Source of the DNA: Bacteroidales bacterium
Lineage (GTDB): Bacteria > Bacteroidota > Bacteroidia > Bacteroidales > Bacteroidaceae
Reading direction: 5' to 3'
Assembly: GCA_004552155.1 (NCBI GenBank)
Contig: SFPF01000028.1
Location: 1 to 19,174 of the forward strand
DNA length: 19,174 nucleotides
A program made the position numbers and the translations under genes. This document shows positions 15,215 through 19,174 of the stretch, piece after piece. Every line of letters begins with the position of its first letter. The stretch's first letter is position 1. The notes beneath the pieces are model-generated. The model was not told where the DNA came from and made no database searches. It was given only the letters and a program-made list of their open reading frames with translations.

Positions 15215-16070
15215 TTACTTTCTGCTCAATCTGAAAAGTTCGCGCTTTTCGTCCTCCGTGAGGTTTTCGTAGCCCGACTTCTTTATTTTTTCAAGGATTT
15301 CGTCCATACGCGCTTCGCGCCGCTGCTCTTCGGCGTGGCGGTTTGACGCGCTGCCCGAGCGAAGGCTTTTGCGGCACCGTGCCCCACCCGTTCTGCCAAG
15401 CCGCCTGCCGCCGCTCGTTAGCCCGCCGCCAGTAGCGCAGGAGGAGGAAGCCGAAGAGCATGCCGCCGAGGTGGGCAAAATGTGCGATGTTGTCGTTGGA
15501 GGCGTAGGCTGAATACAGTTCAATGGCAGCATAGCCCGCCACAAAATATTTTGCCTTGATGGGAATGGGCGGGATGAGCAGCACGATGCGCTCGTTGGGG
15601 TAGAGCATACCGAAGGCAAGCAGCACGCCGTAGCACGCGCCCGATGCGCCGATGGTGGTCCAGCGGTTCAGGAAGAGGTCCATGGGTATCGGTGCGCCGA
15701 TGCCGCCGTCCACAAACTCGTAGCCGCTCATGCCCTCCATATAAAACTCTCCCAACTGCCACAGCTCCTGGCACAGACCGGCACCGATGCCGCAAATGAG
15801 GTAGTACGTGAGGAAACGGCGGCTGCCGAGCGAGCGGATGCCGCCGAACATCCACAGGGAGAACATATTGAAGAACAGGTGGCCGAAACTGCCATGCAGG
15901 AACATATACGTCAGGAGCTGGAACAGGTAAAAGTCGCTCGCCTTGGCAAAGTGCAGGCCGAAGAGCGCCACGAGGTCAATGCCGCTGCGCTCAAAGAGGA
16001 GCTGCAGCAGATAGCAGATGACGTTGATGAGCAGCAGGCTGCGCGTGAAGGGTGGTATTTGCTTGAACAT
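15215..16070 (-). pseudogene. Rhomboid family intramembrane serine protease, frame broken in the C-terminal tail
   Basis: The membrane domain is intact: HGSFGHLFFN (59-68), the catalytic serine at 143 in GASGACYG and the catalytic histidine at 200 in HFAHLGG, with about six hydrophobic segments. In the first frame the protein ends at 15291 with a basic, unrelated-looking tail after QRVKP. In a second frame ending at 15215 one reads HAEEQRREARMDEILEKIKK and then SGYENLTEDEKRELF, the usual cytoplasmic C-terminal segment of Bacteroidetes rhomboids. A frame change between about 15340 and 15400 therefore separates the two. The protease core may still be made and active with an altered tail of 259 residues total. 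A linker present in relatives is also short here. Sequencing error, assembly deletion or true mutation are all possible. Confidence 0.82.
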
Positions 16071-16085
16071 TATTATATATTTATA

Positions 16086-16259
16086 GTAGACGAGTTTACA
16101 AGTAAACGAGTAAACGAGACAGAAAAGTTTTGCTAATTATATCTCACTTGAGTAACATGTCTTGTTTCTTTGAGATTTTCGGCTGCGCTCGGCAATTAAA
16201 GTAAACTTATTGTACTCGCTTGCACGAAAATTTCCTTGTCTACTCGTTTACTTGTTTAC
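16086..16259. repeat. Composite element E: inverted 8-bp arrays around a palindromic module (ispG-rhomboid gap)
   Basis: The left array has units GTAGACGA, GTTTACAA, GTAAACGA, GTAAACGA at 16086-16117. The right array has TTGTCTAC, TCGTTTAC, TTGTTTAC at 16236-16259, in opposite orientation. Between them is a module of two conserved arms, 16174-16194 (GATTTTCGGCTGCG...) and 16215-16231 (CTCGCTTGCACGAAAAT), that recur exactly in element F. The right array overlaps the last codons and stop of ispG. Confidence 0.82.
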
Positions 16260-18177
16260 TTATATTTCTATCATTCTCAATGAGCGCGAGGAGTTTGTCC
16301 ACGGCTTCTGCCTCGGGGATATTCATCTCCACGCACTCCTTGCCGCGATAGAGACTGATGCGTCCGCGCGCCGCGCCGACATAGCCGTAATCGGCATCGG
16401 CCATCTCGCCCGGACCATTGACGATGCAGCCCATAACGGCGATTTTCAGTCCCGTGAGGTGCGCCGTGGCGTCTTTCACGCGGCGCAGCGTGCCTTGCAG
16501 GTCGTAGAGCGTGCGCCCGCAGCCCGGGCAACTGATGTATTCCGTCTTTGTGGTGCGGGCGCGCACGGCTTGCAGGATGCCGAAAGCCGTGTCGTCGCAC
16601 ACCGCCTCGTTCAGCGGTTCGCTGCCCTGCGGTGTCTGCGCAAACAGGAAGAGGCCATCGCACAGCCCGTCGAAGAGCAGTGCGCCCGTATCGGCGGCGG
16701 CTTGCAGGCGGAAGGCATCGGCATCGTCCGCGCCCAAGGCGTAATGCTCGAAGAATACTACGGGATTGGCCACGCCCTCGCGCCACAGTTCATGCACCAA
16801 AGCCCGCTGCTCGCCGAGACGGTTGGCGTGGACCGACTGGGCAATCACCACCATTTCGGGATGCTGGCGCAAGCAGGCAAGCACTTCTTCCGTGAGTTGC
16901 AGATAACTCAAAAACACAAACTTCACGGCAGCGGGGCACGCGCCCACGAGCATCAGAAGATTTGCGGGGAAGGCAGGATAGGTGTTTGCCTCGCCTTGCC
17001 ATGCAGCCGCGTCCACGATGTAGCCCGCGCCCGGCACGCGCTTCTCGAGCGGCGGGAGGGCCGTGCCGCAATAGATATAATCGGGAGCCGTATGCCCCAC
17101 AGCGCGTTCGCCGCGTGTCTGCGCCCCGATGACCACCGGCGCGTTAGTGCCGCCAATGTTGCCCACGGCACGGGTAGGGCGGCGGGAGGGATGGAGATAG
17201 TCGAAGTCGGGCGCAGCCTTGCCCGGAATGAAGGGATGACCGCCGCGCTGCGTCACATATTTTGCCAGATGATACGCCACGGGGATTTCGCACTCGGGAT
17301 TTTCCGAAAGGCTCACGCGCAGCGTGTCGCCGATGCCGTCGGCCAGCAATGCGCCGATGCCTGCCGCGCTCTTGATGCGCCCGTCCTCGCCCTCGCCGGC
17401 TTCCGTAACGCCGAGATGAAGCGGGAAGTCCATGCCCTCGTCTGCCATAGCCTTGCACAGCAGGCGCACGGAGCGCACCATGACCACGGTGTTGGAGGCT
17501 TTTATCGAAACCACCGCGTCCTTAAATCCCTCTCGCACGCAAACGCGCAGAAATTCCATGCAACTCTCCACGATGCCCTCGGGCGTGTCGCCGTAGCGGC
17601 TCATGATGCGGTCGGAAAGCGAGCCGTGGTTCACGCCGATGCGCAGCGCCGTGCCGTGGGCGCGGCAGATGCCGAGCAGTTTCACGAACCGCTCTTCGAG
17701 TCGCCGCAGTTCCTCAGCGTAAGCCTCGTCGGTGTATTCGATATGCTTGAATTTCCGGGCAGGATCTACGTAGTTGCCGGGATTGATGCGCACTTTCTCC
17801 ACAATCTCCGCCGCCACGTCTGCCACGTTGGGGTTGAAATGTATGTCCGCCACGAGCGGCGTGTCGAAGCCTTCGCGGCGCAGTGCTTCCTTAATCTCGC
17901 GCAGCGCCTCCGCCTCGCGCGTGCCCTGTGCCGTGAGGCGCACGTAGTCTGCGCCCGCCTCGATGATGGTGCGGCACTGCGCGGCAGAAGCCGCCGCGTC
18001 GGCGGTCGGCGTGGTGGTCATGCTCTGAATGCGCAGCGGGTGGTCGCCGCCGAGCGGGCAGTTACCGATGCGCACCTCGTGCGACTTTCGCGGCGCGTAG
18101 TTAAACAGATTGGGCAGCCCGTCCTTCCAGTCGTAAAGTTCGGGAGGGAGCGCGGCGTTGATAGGGTCTGATGCCAT
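16240..18177 (-). CDS. ispG: (E)-4-hydroxy-3-methylbut-2-enyl-diphosphate synthase IspG/GcpE, long form
   Basis: IspG is the [4Fe-4S] enzyme that converts MEcPP to HMBPP, the substrate of IspH encoded in this window. The 645-residue product is the long form found in Bacteroidetes and plants, with an extra domain inserted between the TIM barrel and the cluster domain. N-terminal landmarks are VRIGNCPLGGDHPLRIQSM, YVRLTAQG and VADIHFNPNVA, with IGVNHGSLSDRI further on. The C-terminal cluster domain has Cys550 and Cys553 in SCPGCGRT and Cys584 in MGCIVNGPGEM. The last residues ISKQVNE and the stop codon are encoded by repeat array E, so the natural C-terminus has been overwritten by the repeat; the cluster domain is unaffected. 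It follows purE after 143 bases filled by element F. Confidence 0.95.
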   Translation of the reverse strand: MASDPINAALPPELYDWKDGLPNLFNYAPRKSHEVRIGNCPLGGDHPLRIQSMTTTPTADAAASAAQCRTIIEAGADYVRLTAQGTREAEALREIKEALRREGFDTPLVADIHFNPNVADVAAEIVEKVRINPGNYVDPARKFKHIEYTDEAYAEELRRLEERFVKLLGICRAHGTALRIGVNHGSLSDRIMSRYGDTPEGIVESCMEFLRVCVREGFKDAVVSIKASNTVVMVRSVRLLCKAMADEGMDFPLHLGVTEAGEGEDGRIKSAAGIGALLADGIGDTLRVSLSENPECEIPVAYHLAKYVTQRGGHPFIPGKAAPDFDYLHPSRRPTRAVGNIGGTNAPVVIGAQTRGERAVGHTAPDYIYCGTALPPLEKRVPGAGYIVDAAAWQGEANTYPAFPANLLMLVGACPAAVKFVFLSYLQLTEEVLACLRQHPEMVVIAQSVHANRLGEQRALVHELWREGVANPVVFFEHYALGADDADAFRLQAAADTGALLFDGLCDGLFLFAQTPQGSEPLNEAVCDDTAFGILQAVRARTTKTEYISCPGCGRTLYDLQGTLRRVKDATAHLTGLKIAVMGCIVNGPGEMADADYGYVGAARGRISLYRGKECVEMNIPEAEAVDKLLALIENDRNISKQVNE

Positions 18178-18199
18178 CGTTTTTATGTTTTTGAAAAAC

Positions 18200-18310
18200 T
18201 TGTTTACTCGTCTACTTGTTTACTTCGTGATTTTCGGCTGCGCTCGGCATGCCCGAACAAGTTCGGCTCTGCGCTCGCTTGCACGAAAATCTCCTCGTCT
18301 ACTTGTTTAC
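18200..18310. repeat. Composite element F: 8-bp arrays around the palindromic module (purE-ispG gap)
   Basis: Units TTGTTTAC, TCGTCTAC, TTGTTTAC occupy 18200-18223. TCGTCTAC and TTGTTTAC recur at 18295-18310, here in the same orientation. The module between has arms at 18229-18249 and 18274-18290 identical to those in element E (21 and 17 bases). The 24-base centre differs from that of E and contains a hairpin CCGAAC-AA-GTTCGG. The module ends GATTTTCG and CGAAAATC are inverted repeats of each other. Confidence 0.82.
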
Positions 18311-18320
18311 TAAAAATCAA

Positions 18321-18827
18321 TCAATTCGTCTTGAACTTATAGCTCACGCCGGCCAGTTCGGCATTGGCGCGCACGATTTTGTCTTTCAGCCCTTCCTTAT
18401 AGGCTGCCAGTTTTTCGGCCAGCGAGGCATCGGCCACGGCCAGCATCTGCGCGGCGAGAATGGCGGCATTAAGCGCGCCGTTCACGCCCACCGTTGCCAC
18501 GGGAATGCCGGGAGGCATCTGCACGATAGAGAGCAGCGCGTCGAGTCCGTCGAGCATGCCCTTGACAGGCACGCCGATTACGGGCACCGTGCTCGAAGCG
18601 GCAATTACGCCCGGCAGCGCGGCTGCCATACCTGCGCCGGCAATGATGACGCGAATGCCGCGCGGTGCGGCGTTGCGTGCAAAGTCTTCCACCTCGGCGG
18701 GCGTGCGGTGTGCCGAGAGGGCATGGAGTTCGAAGGGAATTTCAAGTTCGTCGAAAAAGCGTGCTGCCTTTTCCATCACGGGCAGGTCTGACGTAGAGCC
18801 CATGATAATGCTGACCAATGGTTTCAT
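18321..18827 (-). CDS. purE: 5-(carboxyamino)imidazole ribonucleotide mutase / AIR carboxylase PurE
   Basis: PurE makes CAIR in purine synthesis, from N5-CAIR (class I) or directly from AIR and CO2 (class II). The 168-residue product has the usual length. IIMGSTSDLPVM (7-18) and SAHRTP with catalytic-type His40 (38-43) are present. The active-site loop reads GAGMAAALPG (64-73), and GVPV and SIVQMPPGIPVAT follow. In E. coli the loop reads GAGGAAHLPG; here position 70 is Ala in place of His. No purK is in the window, so the class is open. It is the first gene of the minus-strand series purE-ispG-rhomboid-EEP; the purE-ispG order is, from memory, common in Bacteroidales. Confidence 0.94.
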   Translation of the reverse strand: MKPLVSIIMGSTSDLPVMEKAARFFDELEIPFELHALSAHRTPAEVEDFARNAAPRGIRVIIAGAGMAAALPGVIAASSTVPVIGVPVKGMLDGLDALLSIVQMPPGIPVATVGVNGALNAAILAAQMLAVADASLAEKLAAYKEGLKDKIVRANAELAGVSYKFKTN

Positions 18828-18870
18828 CGTATATATTATTAATGTGTGTCTGAAAACGATTTTCTGCCTA

Positions 18871-18878
18871 CAAAATTA
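18871..18878 (-). promoter_or_regulatory. Possible -7 box for purE
   Basis: CAAAATTA on the plus strand reads TAATTTTG on the minus strand, matching TAnnTTTG, 43 bases before the purE ATG. No clear -33 box is seen. No purine-related riboswitch fold was recognised in the short leader. Confidence 0.45.
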
Positions 18879-18967
18879 CTAAAAGTATTTCATTTCATAT
18901 AAGAGCGTGCGCATTATCGCTCGTTGCCGCATTCCAACCAGAGGCGCACTTGCAGTTTTATGCCAAA

Positions 18968-19003
18968 GGCACACGGACCTGCTTTAAGCAGATGCCCGTG
19001 CCG
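18968..19003. other. Imperfect hairpin upstream of the right outward promoter
   Basis: The inner arms CTGCTT and AAGCAG flank one base. Outer arms GGCACACGG and CCGTGCC pair with a small bulge. It lies about 40 bases upstream of the -33 box at 19041 and has no counterpart in the left copy. There is no T run, so it is not an obvious terminator; a regulator binding site or the remnant of another repeat is possible. Confidence 0.4.
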
Positions 19004-19040
19004 CTCCGTCCTTGACAGCCCGTGGCACAACTGGGCGCGT

Positions 19041-19072
19041 TTTGGCGAAACGGGCTGTTTGTATTATCTTTG
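19041..19072 (+). promoter_or_regulatory. Outward-facing promoter in the right repeat
   Basis: TTTG (19041-19044), 20 bases, TATCTTTG (19065-19072): a full match to the Bacteroidetes consensus, with the same boxes and spacing as the left copy. Transcription is predicted to start near 19079 and to leave the window on the right. Confidence 0.75.
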
Positions 19073-19081
19073 CACCAGCAG

Positions 19082-19111
19082 AAAGAGGAAGAGCGCAGGC
19101 TTTTCCTCTTT
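19082..19111 (+). promoter_or_regulatory. Leader hairpin upstream of the right truncated ORF
   Basis: AAAGAGGAA (19082-19090) pairs with TTCCTCTTT (19103-19111), extended inward by three pairs, with loop CGCAGG. TCGCG and five T follow. The hairpin begins almost at the predicted transcription start and is identical in the left copy. Confidence 0.5.
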
Positions 19112-19139
19112 TCGCGTTTTTAGGGGCAAACTATCCTAT

Positions 19140-19174
19140 ATGAGCGGAAAAATTATCTTATATGACCGTAAAAA
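19140..19174 (+). CDS. Start of an unidentified multicopy gene, truncated by the right edge
   Basis: ATG at 19140 opens MSGKIILYDRK and runs off the window. It is identical to the left-edge start. The frame is supported only by the promoter and leader in front of it. Family unknown. Confidence 0.4.
   Translation, partial: MSGKIILYDRK

Larger units (their letters stand above)
19012..19174. repeat. Right copy of the window-end inverted repeat
   Basis: 19065-19174 is the reverse complement of 1-110 with one difference. Upstream, 19034-19048 matches 127-141 exactly, and partial identity continues to 19012. The bases between the -33 and -7 boxes differ from the left copy. It faces outward on the plus strand. 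Confidence 0.9.

Noticed and set aside
16210..18171. 653-codon open frame on the plus strand
   Set aside because: It is antisense to ispG, whose motifs and cluster cysteines are clear; its composition (His/Arg/Ala-rich) is that of a GC-rich shadow frame.
1..19174. The whole window as a composite transposon or invertible segment, because its ends are inverted repeats
   Set aside because: The repeats contain outward promoters and run off both edges in the middle of an ORF, and the interior is housekeeping genes. Contig breaks at two copies of a genomic repeat explain this more simply.

Overview
The window looks like a contig from a GC-rich member of the Bacteroidales, plausibly Prevotellaceae-like. 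The pointers are: TAnnTTTG-type -7 promoter boxes in front of most transcription units, no Shine-Dalgarno-like sites, a fused SecDF, a type IX secretion gene (porQ), a long Bacteroidetes-type IspG next to purE, a single-chain class I fumarase and a conserved export lipoprotein (Wza family). The genus is inference. All complete genes are ordinary chromosomal genes; no complete mobile element, CRISPR array, tRNA or rRNA was seen.

Layout. 1-313: an inverted copy of the right-end repeat, carrying an outward-facing promoter, a leader hairpin and the start of an unidentified gene. 314-1105: capsule-type export lipoprotein with a strong terminator. 1106-1581: a promoter-terminator pair that may make a small RNA of about 60 nt, then the secDF promoter. 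1582-4530: secDF. 4634-6341 (minus): tonB-like gene followed by ispH. 6511-9984 (plus): porQ, cmk, polyprenyl synthetase, tatD, an apparent operon. 10117-11614 (minus): fumarase, frameshifted. 11769-14036 (plus): rpoN and a PAP2-like membrane protein. 14060-18827 (minus): purE, ispG, rhomboid protease (frameshifted) and a membrane-anchored endonuclease/exonuclease/phosphatase protein. 18828-19174: purE upstream region, a hairpin, and the right-end repeat.

How the genes relate. IspH and IspG are the last two Fe-S enzymes of the MEP isoprenoid pathway, and the prenyl synthetase consumes their products. SecDF and PorQ belong to export, TonB to outer-membrane energisation. PurE and Cmk serve purine and pyrimidine nucleotide supply. 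RpoN is the alternative sigma factor sigma-54.

Three things stand out. (1) Both ends of the window carry the same outward-facing promoter, leader and ORF start: 109 of the first 110 bases match in inverted orientation. Further upstream the -33 block is conserved while the 16-20 bases between -33 and -7 have diverged. (2) Intergenic gaps contain a family of arrays of GTAAAC-like hexamers spaced every 8 bp. Two of the arrays surround a shared palindromic module, and one supplies the stop codon of ispG. (3) Several genes lack internal pieces relative to their families: about 24-26 codons at two places in fumarase (one also shifts the frame), about 24 codons in the prenyl synthetase, and a frame break in the rhomboid tail. 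The similar sizes make an assembly artefact a serious alternative to real gene decay. I could not run any search; family comparisons are from memory.
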